64,000 nt of DNA from Streptomyces narbonensis (lineage in GTDB: Bacteria > Actinomycetota > Actinomycetes > Streptomycetales > Streptomycetaceae), in the NCBI RefSeq assembly GCF_014649015.1, contig NZ_BMSF01000014.1, positions 62,001 to 126,000 on the forward strand, given 5' to 3'. This document shows positions 8,023-15,351 of the stretch, in pieces (the first letter of the stretch is position 1; each line of letters opens with the position of its first letter). The notes under the pieces were generated by a model. The model was not told the DNA's origin and did no database searches. It saw only the letters and a list, made by a program, of their open reading frames with translations. Made by a program: the position numbers and the translations under genes.

Positions 8023-9378
8023 TCAGCGACCTCCGTCACCGGCGCCCGGACCGCTGCCATCCGGACCGCTGCCGTCCGGTGCACTGCCGTCCGGACCGCT
8101 GCCGTCCGGACCGGCCGGGTTTTTCGGGCCGCCGACCGCCGGAGCCCGGCCGAGCGCGCGGACGGCCGGGACGCAGAGCATGACCCCCAGGAGCGCGACA
8201 CCCGTCACGGCGGAGAAGAGCAGCACGCGGTCGGCCCCGAAGGACTCCGCCGCCGGACCGGCCAGCGCCCGGCCGAGCGGGATCACCATGATGGAGCCGG
8301 CGATGTCGTAGGCCGAGACACGGCTGAGGACGGCCAGCGGGATGTGGGACTGCACGCTCGTCGCCCACATGACCCCCCAGAAGGCGAAGCCGCAGCCGGC
8401 CACGACGCCGGTGACCGCCGTGAGCGTGAACGACCAGCCGAGGGCCGGGGCCAGGGGGTTGAGCGAGAAGAACAGCATGGCGAGCGCTCCCGCGACGAGT
8501 GGCCGACGAGGTTTGACGCGCATACCGAGCAGCCCGCCCACGATCGTGCCGGCCCCGTCGGCCGAGGCGATCCAGCCGTAGCCGCTCGCCCCGTGCTGCT
8601 CCGTGAGCAGCGCCGCGCCCAGCGGCAGCGCCGGGCCGAAGACGAAAAGGCCGTAGACCGCCCAGACGGCGATGACACCCCACAGCCAGGACCGGGACCG
8701 GAACTCGTGCCACCCCGTGGCCAGCCGCTGCCACAGCGGGTCGGCGCTGTCGTCCTCGGCGGTGCTCAGCTTCCGCAGCGGCGCGAGGCCCAGCGCGCTG
8801 AGCGCGTACGCCGCCGCGATCACCAGGAAGGAGCCCGCCACGTCCCAGTAGGCGACCAGGAGCCCCGCGAGGCCCGGGCCGAGCAGGGTGCATATCGCCT
8901 CGGATATCCGCAGCAGCGCGTTGGCCCGCTGGATGTCCTCGGCGACCTGGGGGACCATACTCGCCAGGCCCGGCTGGAACATGGCCGTCGCTGCGCCGCT
9001 GACCGCGAGCAGCGCCATGATGTGCCAGAGCCGCACCCCGCCCGCGGCCAGCAGCGCCGCGAGCGCGAGCATGGCCACCAGGCGCACCACGTCGGCGCCG
9101 ACCATCATCACCTGCGGGGTGAACCGGTCCGCGAGGACTCCGCCGACCAGGACCAGCAGCACGATCGGCGCCATCCACGCGGCCAGCGCGTATCCGACGC
9201 CGGCGGCCCCGTAGCCCGCGCCGAGGACGGCGGTCGTGAGCGAGACCATCAGCATGCCGTCGGCGAGCAGGGACGCGCTGCGGGCGGTGAAGAAGAGCCG
9301 GAAGCGGCTCGACCGCCACGGGCTGGGAAGCGTGTCCGGCTCCTGCCGGACGGTCACACCATCGGTTTCCATCGTCAT
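8023..9378 (-). CDS. MFS efflux transporter
   Basis: A 451-aa membrane protein of the drug/siderophore-exporter type of MFS (12 helices between about residues 27 and 410), with GGVLADRF as the loop 2-3 motif. It is the last gene of the leftward operon: its ATG lies one base after the TGA of the condensation-domain gene, so it is translationally coupled. The most economical role is export of the product of this locus or self-resistance. The cytoplasmic C-terminus is a low-complexity Pro-Asp-Gly-Ser tail encoded by ~15-bp imperfect repeats (8046-8120), which is probably functionally neutral. Confidence 0.85.
   Translation of the reverse strand: MTMETDGVTVRQEPDTLPSPWRSSRFRLFFTARSASLLADGMLMVSLTTAVLGAGYGAAGVGYALAAWMAPIVLLVLVGGVLADRFTPQVMMVGADVVRLVAMLALAALLAAGGVRLWHIMALLAVSGAATAMFQPGLASMVPQVAEDIQRANALLRISEAICTLLGPGLAGLLVAYWDVAGSFLVIAAAYALSALGLAPLRKLSTAEDDSADPLWQRLATGWHEFRSRSWLWGVIAVWAVYGLFVFGPALPLGAALLTEQHGASGYGWIASADGAGTIVGGLLGMRVKPRRPLVAGALAMLFFSLNPLAPALGWSFTLTAVTGVVAGCGFAFWGVMWATSVQSHIPLAVLSRVSAYDIAGSIMVIPLGRALAGPAAESFGADRVLLFSAVTGVALLGVMLCVPAVRALGRAPAVGGPKNPAGPDGSGPDGSAPDGSGPDGSGPGAGDGGR
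8046..8120. repeat. 15-bp coding tandem repeat at the 3' end of the MFS gene
   Basis: About five imperfect copies of CCGGACCGCTGCCGT encode the repeated Pro-Asp-Gly-Ser tail of the transporter. This looks like slippage; copy number may vary between strains. Confidence 0.7.
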
Positions 9379-9379
9379 G

Positions 9380-11167
9380 TCACATCCGCCGGTCCCGGCC
9401 GGTCCCTTCCGAGAGAATCTGCTGCCGGACCCAGGCGTCGCTCAGGTCGGCCTCCGCCGGCGGGTCCTGGACGATCACGTACCGCCGGGGAGCGAGGAGT
9501 CCGGGACGGCCGGGGAGGACGTCCATGAACGCGGCGTGAGCCCCCGCCGGGGTCAGCGGGCCGCCCCCGGCGGCGATGTACGCCGTGAGCCCCGGCCCGG
9601 CTGCCCCGTCCGGCGACCCACCGTCCGGCGGGGGAGCCGTCGTGACGTGTACGGGCACGCCGTCGAGGGCCCGGCTCAGGGCCTCCGCCACGGCGGGCGG
9701 CGACACCCAGGAGCCGTCGACCCGCTCCCAGTCCGGGCCGCGCTCGACAGGCCGGACCCCCGTCACCTCGCTGAGCGTGTCCAGTGGCACGTCCCCCACT
9801 GCGGCCGCCTCCAGGAGACGTACCAGGCCGACGACGAAGCCCTCTGCCTGCTCCCGCGGGAACAGCGCGGGGTCCGCCCACACGCCGAGCCGCAGCAGCG
9901 GGTCCGTCTCGTGGACGAAGGTCAGGACGCGCGTCGGCAGCACCTGCACCTCGCCCCAACTGAGCTCCAGCTCCGGTCCGATGACGGTCTCGTCGCCGGA
10001 GGGGAGCGAGGACGGCAGCGCGGTGGGCAGGGTGCTCACGTCGTTGAAGGCGACGTCGCGCGCGAACCGGCTGCCGCGCTCGAAGGTCGTCCTGTCGATC
10101 ATCTCCCACAGGCTCACCGCGTCGAAGCGGCTGTGCCGGTAGGCGTTGAGCGCCGCGCCCCAGGCCTTGCTGAGGAGCACGTCGAAGGACGGAACCCGGA
10201 CGTCGAGGCAGAGCAGGGCGTCCTGCGAGAGGGTGTTGACCGAGCGGGTCAGCCTGGGCTCGTGCCGGTTGGCGGTCGGGACGGCGGTCACACAGGCCGG
10301 CTGGCCCGCTCGGTGCGCGAGGAGCGCGCACCAGGCCGTGAGCAGCACCGTCGCCGGGAGGCCGCCGGTGCGCTCCGCGACGGCCGCCAGGGCGCGGGCG
10401 CCCCGCCGCGACCGCAGGGTGAGCCGCGGGGCGGCGGCCTCGGTGCCCCCGGCACCCGGCTCCGCGAACATGGCCTGCGGTCCGGTGCGGATGATCCGCT
10501 CCCAATACCGCAGCGACGCGGCGGACTTGCGGATCCCGGTGGGGGCCGCCTCCTCCGCGGCGAGGCCCAGGGGCGTGAGAGCCGTCAGCGCGGGCAGCGT
10601 CCCGCCGGACAACAGCGTGAGCCATTCCTCCTTCAGGACGGCGAGGGCGCTGATGTCGGTGACGGCATGGCTGGCCGCCACGGCGGCGTACGCCACCGCG
10701 CCGTCGAGGGCGACCAGGGTCACCCGGAGGGGGAAGTCCCGGTCCAGGCGGAAGCGCTCGCCACGGGCCTCGCGCGCCAGCGACTCCGCGTAGACGGCGG
10801 CATCGCCGGGCAGTTCGTCGTGGTCGAGGACGGTGACCGTGAACGCCCCGGCGGCGGCCACGACTTGCTCGCGAGGAGCGGATCCCGGGTCGTGCGGGAA
10901 GGTGGTGCGCAGCCCCTCGTGCCGTACCGCGAGGGTACGCAGGGCGTCGACGGCCGCCGCCGTGCCGGTCCCGGCGGGCGTCGGCCACACGTCGTGGATG
11001 TTGATGTGCTCGGGCTCGTCCCGCAGGACGCAGCGGATCATGTTGGCCTGCCCCATCGTGACGGGCCCCCGACGCTCCTCGCCGCCCTCGTACGCCACGG
11101 TGAGAGTGGCCGCGCGTGCCGGTGCGGGAGTGTCCTTGAGCCGCGAGGAGTCTCGCTCACTCACCAT
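9380..11167 (-). CDS. Stand-alone NRPS-type condensation-domain protein
   Basis: A 595-aa protein whose residues ~30-460 follow the condensation (C) domain plan. The core HHxxxDG motif reads S166-H167-AVT-D171: the catalytic second His and the Asp are kept, while the first His is Ser and the Gly is Ile. This variation is common in C domains acting on unusual acceptors. C domains join a carrier-bound acyl or aminoacyl group to an amine or hydroxyl. The C-terminal ~60 residues (LTPAGAHAAFMDVLPG and following) resemble the small subdomain of an adenylation domain without the A10 lysine motif, possibly a relic of an NRPS module. The gene overlaps its upstream neighbour by 7 bp and is coupled to the MFS gene. 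The partner is likely the free carrier protein at 15013. Confidence 0.8.
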   Translation of the reverse strand: MVSERDSSRLKDTPAPARAATLTVAYEGGEERRGPVTMGQANMIRCVLRDEPEHINIHDVWPTPAGTGTAAAVDALRTLAVRHEGLRTTFPHDPGSAPREQVVAAAGAFTVTVLDHDELPGDAAVYAESLAREARGERFRLDRDFPLRVTLVALDGAVAYAAVAASHAVTDISALAVLKEEWLTLLSGGTLPALTALTPLGLAAEEAAPTGIRKSAASLRYWERIIRTGPQAMFAEPGAGGTEAAAPRLTLRSRRGARALAAVAERTGGLPATVLLTAWCALLAHRAGQPACVTAVPTANRHEPRLTRSVNTLSQDALLCLDVRVPSFDVLLSKAWGAALNAYRHSRFDAVSLWEMIDRTTFERGSRFARDVAFNDVSTLPTALPSSLPSGDETVIGPELELSWGEVQVLPTRVLTFVHETDPLLRLGVWADPALFPREQAEGFVVGLVRLLEAAAVGDVPLDTLSEVTGVRPVERGPDWERVDGSWVSPPAVAEALSRALDGVPVHVTTAPPPDGGSPDGAAGPGLTAYIAAGGGPLTPAGAHAAFMDVLPGRPGLLAPRRYVIVQDPPAEADLSDAWVRQQILSEGTGRDRRM

Positions 11168-12501
11168 GTGATGCCTTTCACGGACTTCGTGGAGCGGGTC
11201 AGGTGGCCCCAGGCGTCGATCAGGAGGGCGAACTCCGCCATGTCGGACCGGGCTTCGTCGAGGAGCTGTCCGCGCTCGGCGGCGAGGACGTCGGCGGCCC
11301 CGGCGTAGCGGCCGCCGAGCTTGCGGTAGGAGCGGTCGACGACGTCGAGCCGCTCGATGTTCTCGGCGGGGTCCAGGCGGGTGCTGTCCCTGACGAAGCC
11401 GGCGACGGCGTCCGCGCGGACACGGCCGTCGCTGTCGAGCAGCTCCGCTCCCGCGGCGGCCATCCGGTCGTACACGGCGCCGAAGTACGGCGTGGAAAGG
11501 AAGAACTTGGCGAGCCGGCGGTGGTAGGCGAGGAATCCCGAGTCGGAACGGCGTTCGTTCGTATGGAAGTTGACGATATGGCGGTTGTGGAGGACGCCGG
11601 GCAGCCGGGCGTCGTGGACCAGGTGGATGAGGAAGTAGTCGCTGCCGATGGTGTCGGTGGCGGGAGGCAGCGGCACCCGACTGTAGACCTCACTCGTGAA
11701 GGCGATGTTGCACATGTCCACGCGCGTGGGGCCGATGCTGGTGAGCGTCGAGAGGTCACGGGTGAAGGGGGTGGTCCCGGCGCCGCGGAACGACTCGGCG
11801 ATGAGGTTCCTGCGCCAGATCTCCGGATAGCCGGCGGGGACCGAAAGACCGATGACGTCCTCGTAGACGGCGGGGTCGAGCCGGTGGATCTCCTCGACGT
11901 CCACGGACATCTCGCCGATGAAGGAGCCGCCGACCATGGCCACCGGCCGGTCCGCGTGCGCGGGGTCGAGCCTGCTCCGCGAGACGCGTCCGGCGAGGTC
12001 GGCGGGCAGCCGCCCCAGGGACGTCAGCTCGTGGTGGATCGGGAACACCGGTCCGTCCTCGTCCGGATGCCCGGAAGGGGAGCGGGAAGGGGACCGGGAC
12101 TGGTAGCGGCTGTCGGAGTCCCGGCGGTGCACCGACGCGCAGCCCAGGGACTCCGCGATCAGGAAGGCGCGGTCTGTGCAGGCGCCGTAGGACAAGCGGG
12201 ACGGCAGCAGCAGGTCGAGCACCCGCTCGGGCTCCGGAACACCCGATGCGGCGGTCACCTCCCGCAGGAAGGTCCGCTGCTCGGTCTCGTCGAGGTGGTG
12301 GACGACCACGCCCGGTACCGGCGGCAGACCGGCCACCGTCGCCCGGTGGCCGGCGAGCACCGGCGCCTCGGAGGAGTCCAGGACCAGGAGGTGCACTTCG
12401 ACACCGAACCGGCGGGCGCCGTAGGCGGCCTCCTCGGCGACCGCGCTGATGGTCTCGGAGCAGGCCCGGTTGGTGGGGAGGGTCAGGCAGACGCGGCGCA
12501 C
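11161..12501 (-). CDS. DUF6271-like protein, possible GT-A-type glycosyltransferase
   Basis: A 446-aa protein with a GTG start inside the end of the oxygenase gene (19-bp overlap). I recall this family as DUF6271 (the number should be verified); no activity is known to me. The N-terminus, CLTLPTNRACSETI, then a helix and VEVHLLVLDSSEA, has the beta-alpha-beta look of a GT-A nucleotide-sugar fold. VDMCNIAFTSEVY and IGSDYFLIH resemble the acceptor-side and conserved acidic segments of GT2 enzymes. Glycosyl or related group transfer is therefore inference. Residues ~125-150 are a Ser/Arg/Pro-rich insertion. Its place between the oxygenase and condensation genes argues for a tailoring or assembly step. 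Confidence 0.65.
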   Translation of the reverse strand: MRRVCLTLPTNRACSETISAVAEEAAYGARRFGVEVHLLVLDSSEAPVLAGHRATVAGLPPVPGVVVHHLDETEQRTFLREVTAASGVPEPERVLDLLLPSRLSYGACTDRAFLIAESLGCASVHRRDSDSRYQSRSPSRSPSGHPDEDGPVFPIHHELTSLGRLPADLAGRVSRSRLDPAHADRPVAMVGGSFIGEMSVDVEEIHRLDPAVYEDVIGLSVPAGYPEIWRRNLIAESFRGAGTTPFTRDLSTLTSIGPTRVDMCNIAFTSEVYSRVPLPPATDTIGSDYFLIHLVHDARLPGVLHNRHIVNFHTNERRSDSGFLAYHRRLAKFFLSTPYFGAVYDRMAAAGAELLDSDGRVRADAVAGFVRDSTRLDPAENIERLDVVDRSYRKLGGRYAGAADVLAAERGQLLDEARSDMAEFALLIDAWGHLTRSTKSVKGITW

Positions 12502-13664
12502 GCCGGTTCTCCGTCCCCGCTCCGACCAACCCTCGCGGAAGCGCCGGTGGTCGCGGCCACGTTCGTACCGGCATCTCCGGCCGAGGTCGCCCCGGAATCC
12601 CCGACCGCCGTCGCGCCGGCTTCGGCCGACTCGTGCCACGAGGTGAGCCCGAGGAGCCGGCTGCCGAGCCCGGTCAGTTCGGCCGTGGGGTAGCGCTTGG
12701 ACTCGTGCAGCACCGGATCGCCGACGAGCGTGCGGTTCCAGCGGGGAGTGCGCAGGTGCCGCCAGGACTCGACGCGGGAGCGTCGCAGCCTGTCGTGCTC
12801 CTCGAGCGCCGGCATCATCGACAGGTACTGGACGGCCCGCACTCCGTTCTCGGAGGCGTTGCGCGCCACGCCGTGGGCGAGGAGGCCGTTCCAGATCAGC
12901 AGGTCGCCGGGGTGGAGGTCGGGCCGTTGGACGGGGAACTCGGTCCGGTCCACGGCGGGACGCAGCGGGTCCCGGTCGGCAGGCTGGGCGACCTTCCACT
13001 CGTCGAACCGCCGGAACAGCTCGGGGTCGCACTGGAAGCCGCCGGTCTCGGGCCGGGTGTCGTTGAGCGCGATGATTCCCTGCACCCGCTGCGGCGGGAC
13101 GCCGAGCGTCGTGTCGATGTCCCAGTGCAGCTCGATGTCGAAGCCCCGGTCCGTGGGCTCGATCAGGGCCCGGTCACGGTTGCCGACGTTGGGCGGGTTG
13201 AGGTTGAGCCGGTCCAGCGTGACCCACAGCTCCTCACAGTCCCAGACGTCGACGAAGGCGTCGTAGACGCGCTGTGACTGGCGGCTGTTCCACAGCAGTT
13301 GGTGGTGGTACGCCTCGACGAAGCCGTACACGTGCAGCTGTTGGTCCAGTTCGGAGCGGAACGGCCTTTCCTCGTACCAGCTTTCCGGTCGGTCCGGGTC
13401 GAGCCCCTGGAAGTCCCAGGTGAAGTCGAGGAGCTGCTGGGCGTCCTCCGCCGGTATCGCCTCTCGGACGATGACGTACCCGTACGCCTGCCAATGGGCG
13501 AAGTCCTCCTCGGACAGCACCCTTAGGGGGCGGGACTTCTTGAGTTCCCGCAAGGTGGTCTGTGCGAGATAGGACTCGCCGTCCGCGCTGAAGTACGGAA
13601 GGTCCGACGCCGCTCTGTGCAGACGGGGGCGGCGAGGGCGGCCGTGGGGAGCGGGGGTCGTCAT
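12483..13664 (-). CDS. Phytanoyl-CoA dioxygenase-like Fe(II)/2-oxoglutarate oxygenase
   Basis: A 393-aa non-haem iron oxygenase of the PhyH family. The metal triad is visible: H180-x-D182 in IELHWDID, and distal H264 in NGLLAHGV; R276 in NGVRAVQY is the likely 2-oxoglutarate anchor. Such enzymes hydroxylate, halogenate or desaturate amino acids, often while these are tethered to a carrier protein. The start at 13664 is chosen because GGAGG lies 7 bp upstream; an upstream in-frame ATG at 13724 lies within the proposed promoter. The C-terminal ~40 residues are Ala/Gly/Ser-rich and probably disordered. It is the first gene of the leftward operon, behind a promoter containing a dre-like palindrome. 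Confidence 0.85.
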   Translation of the reverse strand: MTTPAPHGRPRRPRLHRAASDLPYFSADGESYLAQTTLRELKKSRPLRVLSEEDFAHWQAYGYVIVREAIPAEDAQQLLDFTWDFQGLDPDRPESWYEERPFRSELDQQLHVYGFVEAYHHQLLWNSRQSQRVYDAFVDVWDCEELWVTLDRLNLNPPNVGNRDRALIEPTDRGFDIELHWDIDTTLGVPPQRVQGIIALNDTRPETGGFQCDPELFRRFDEWKVAQPADRDPLRPAVDRTEFPVQRPDLHPGDLLIWNGLLAHGVARNASENGVRAVQYLSMMPALEEHDRLRRSRVESWRHLRTPRWNRTLVGDPVLHESKRYPTAELTGLGSRLLGLTSWHESAEAGATAVGDSGATSAGDAGTNVAATTGASARVGRSGDGEPACAASA

Positions 13665-13719
13665 GGGGTCCCTCCAGAACGGGGTCAGGCCCCAGGGGGC
13701 CTCCTGCCGATTACGCAGC

Positions 13720-13749
13720 AGCATTGGTTTAGACCATAGCCGCTGTCAA
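13720..13749 (-). promoter_or_regulatory. Promoter of the leftward biosynthetic operon
   Basis: On the minus strand TTGACA (13749-13744) is followed by an 18-bp spacer and AATGCT (13725-13720), a plausible sigma-HrdB-type promoter. It would start transcription near 13713 and leave a ~48-nt leader before the oxygenase ATG. The spacer contains the palindrome at 13723-13738. Confidence 0.55.
13723..13738. promoter_or_regulatory. dre-like operator 1 (DasR-type GntR/HutC site)
   Basis: TGGTTTAGACCA (13725-13736) differs at one position from the TGGTCTAGACCA core bound by DasR, the GlcN-6-phosphate-responsive GntR/HutC regulator of Streptomyces. It lies in the spacer of the leftward promoter, where binding should block RNA polymerase. 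Confidence 0.65.
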
Positions 13750-13826
13750 GCGTCGGCTGGATATGCGCAGTTGACTTGTCCGGAAGATCGAAACGAACAC
13801 TCGGCGACCTGCGCCGACCCGCCCAC

Positions 13827-13842
13827 TTTGGTCTAGACAAGG
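13827..13842. promoter_or_regulatory. dre-like operator 2
   Basis: TGGTCTAGACAA (13829-13840) also matches the DasR core with one change (CA to AA at the right end). It covers the -35 element of the rightward promoter, so both divergent promoters could be controlled by one regulator. Confidence 0.6.
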
Positions 13843-13863
13843 CGTGCGGGGCTGGCCTAGGGT
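13834..13863 (+). promoter_or_regulatory. Promoter of the rightward ligase/carrier operon
   Basis: TAGACA (13834-13839), an 18-bp spacer and TAGGGT (13858-13863), a -10 form common in Streptomyces. The predicted start near 13870 gives a ~240-nt untranslated leader before the ligase ATG at 14113. I see no clear terminator or known riboswitch in that leader; it is C-rich and contains no convincing ORF. Confidence 0.5.
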
Positions 13864-14112
13864 CCATGGCGCGGCTCCGATTCCAGGGGCTTTTCGCAGG
13901 CCGTGGTCCCGGCGGGGCACCGGCCGGACGCACCGCCGCGCCCGGTCGAAGGCGACTCGCCGGCGACGCAACGGCGACCACATTCCCGGACGTTCGAACC
14001 GACCGAACCGAACCGATCCGGCCGCCACCACCACACGCCCGCCCTTGATCGTCGCCCTGCCCACCCGCCTACGCCCCCGACTGTTCGCACACGCTGAGAG
14101 GGAGCGGTTCCC

Positions 14113-14970
14113 ATGAGCACAACCAGCAGTACGGCCCTGCCGGACGGCGGCCTCAAGAACCCCGGTCCGGGCCTGCTCACGCTCGACCCGGTCCACACCG
14201 CCCTGCTGCACGGCCTCGACGCCCTGCTGGCCGGACTGGCGGCCCGCCTCTCCGCCCCCGAGGTCGTCGGACCCCCACTGCTGTCCGTCGAAGGCCTGGC
14301 CCGGCTGGACTACTTCCGCAACTTCCCCCATCTCGGAGTCTCTGCCGGGCGGTTCACCCCCGAAGCGCTCGACGGACTGGCCGCCGGCGAGGACCCGGCG
14401 GAGCTCCCGCTGCGCCCCACCGGCCACCTCCTCCCCTCCGCCACCTGCTACGGACTCCTGCTCTCCCTGGAGGGCAGGGACGTCGGCGAGGACGGGCTGC
14501 GCCTCTCCGCGACCGGCCGCTGCTTCCGCAACGAGACCCACTACGACGGGCTGCGCCGCCTGTGGGGCTTCCACATGCGCGAGGTCCTGTACCTCGGCAC
14601 CAAGCAGGGAGCGGTCGAACACCTGGAGCGCGGTGCCGAGTTCATTCAGGAACTGGCCGGCCTCCTCGGCCTCGACCTGACCCGGGCCACGGCCGACGAC
14701 CCGTTCTACGACCGCGGGGGCTCCCGGGCCCGCCTCATGGCGCTCGATCCGGTCAAGCACGAGTTCAGCGCGCCGGACGGCACGGCCATTGCCTCCGTGA
14801 ACCGGCACCGCAACTTCTTCGGCGAGCGGCTGGACATCCGGGCGGGCGCCGAGGGGCCCGCGTACAGCGCCTGCGTCGCCTTCGGGGTCGAACGCTGGGT
14901 GCACGCCATGATCCTCGCCCACGGCACCCCCGAACAGGCCCTCGCCCGGCTCCTCGCCGCCCGGTCCTGA
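14113..14970 (+). CDS. Amino acid:[carrier protein] ligase, class II aaRS-like
   Basis: A 285-aa protein built like the class II aminoacyl-tRNA-synthetase homologues (truncated atypical SerRS relatives) that lack a tRNA-binding domain and load an amino acid onto the phosphopantetheine arm of a carrier protein. Motif 2 is GRCFRNE (135-141), and motif 3 contains GVER (258-261). The zinc ligands expected in this family appear as C112, E157 and C254. Characterised homologues activate small amino acids such as glycine or alanine; the substrate here cannot be read by eye. The gene is followed by a carrier protein and a phosphopantetheinyl transferase, exactly the partners needed. The start ATG is preceded by GGGAG. 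Confidence 0.88.
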   Translation: MSTTSSTALPDGGLKNPGPGLLTLDPVHTALLHGLDALLAGLAARLSAPEVVGPPLLSVEGLARLDYFRNFPHLGVSAGRFTPEALDGLAAGEDPAELPLRPTGHLLPSATCYGLLLSLEGRDVGEDGLRLSATGRCFRNETHYDGLRRLWGFHMREVLYLGTKQGAVEHLERGAEFIQELAGLLGLDLTRATADDPFYDRGGSRARLMALDPVKHEFSAPDGTAIASVNRHRNFFGERLDIRAGAEGPAYSACVAFGVERWVHAMILAHGTPEQALARLLAARS

Positions 14971-15012
14971 GACACCACCGAACCCGCACAGCACCAGGGA
15001 GTGACCCGCACC

Positions 15013-15276
15013 ATGGAACGCATCGCCGAGTGGCTCCACGAGAAGAACCCCGGCCTCGACGGCCCCATCGACGTCGACGAGGACCTCATCGAGGCCCGGC
15101 TCATCGACTCGATGGACTTCCTGGAGTTCATCGACCTGCTGGAGGAGATCTCCGGCGACACCATCGACCTCCAGGAGGTCACCATCGACGACTTCCGCAC
15201 GCTCAGCCGCGTGGAGCGCCGCTTCCTGACCCCCTCCGCGACGGCCGCGGCCCCCGGCGCCGCCGCCGCCGGCTGA
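15013..15276 (+). CDS. Stand-alone aminoacyl carrier protein
   Basis: An 87-aa acidic four-helix carrier protein. The phosphopantetheine attachment serine is S33 in ARLIDSMDF (the usual D-S-L is D-S-M). The C-terminal ~15 residues are an Ala/Gly/Pro tail. I place the start at ATG 15013; an in-frame GTG at 15001 would add four residues but sits directly on the ribosome-binding GGGAG. It lies 42 bp after the ligase gene and should be its substrate. The charged protein would then serve the oxygenase and the condensation protein encoded across the divergent promoter. Confidence 0.88.
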   Translation: MERIAEWLHEKNPGLDGPIDVDEDLIEARLIDSMDFLEFIDLLEEISGDTIDLQEVTIDDFRTLSRVERRFLTPSATAAAPGAAAAG

Positions 15277-15287
15277 CCGGCCCACCC

Positions 15288-15351
15288 ATGACCGCACCGG
15301 TCCACGCATGACCGCACCGGCCTACCCATGACCGCACCGGCCCGACCCATG
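15288..15351 (+). repeat. Staircase of tandem ATG repeats before the PPTase gene
   Basis: Three tandem copies of a 20-21-bp unit begin with ATGACCGCACCGG at 15288, 15308 and 15328; a fourth, diverged ATG is at 15349. The first two open 7-codon minicistrons (MTAPVHA, MTAPAYP) whose TGA overlaps the next ATG in an ATGA. The last two ATGs are in frame with the transferase. A re-initiating ribosome could step down this series. Slippage of a start-codon region is the simplest origin. Confidence 0.7.

Noticed and set aside
13665..14112. Possible small gene or riboswitch in the divergent biosynthetic promoter region
   Set aside because: Short frames there lack ribosome-binding sites, and no known riboswitch fold was recognisable; promoters and operators explain the AT-rich part.
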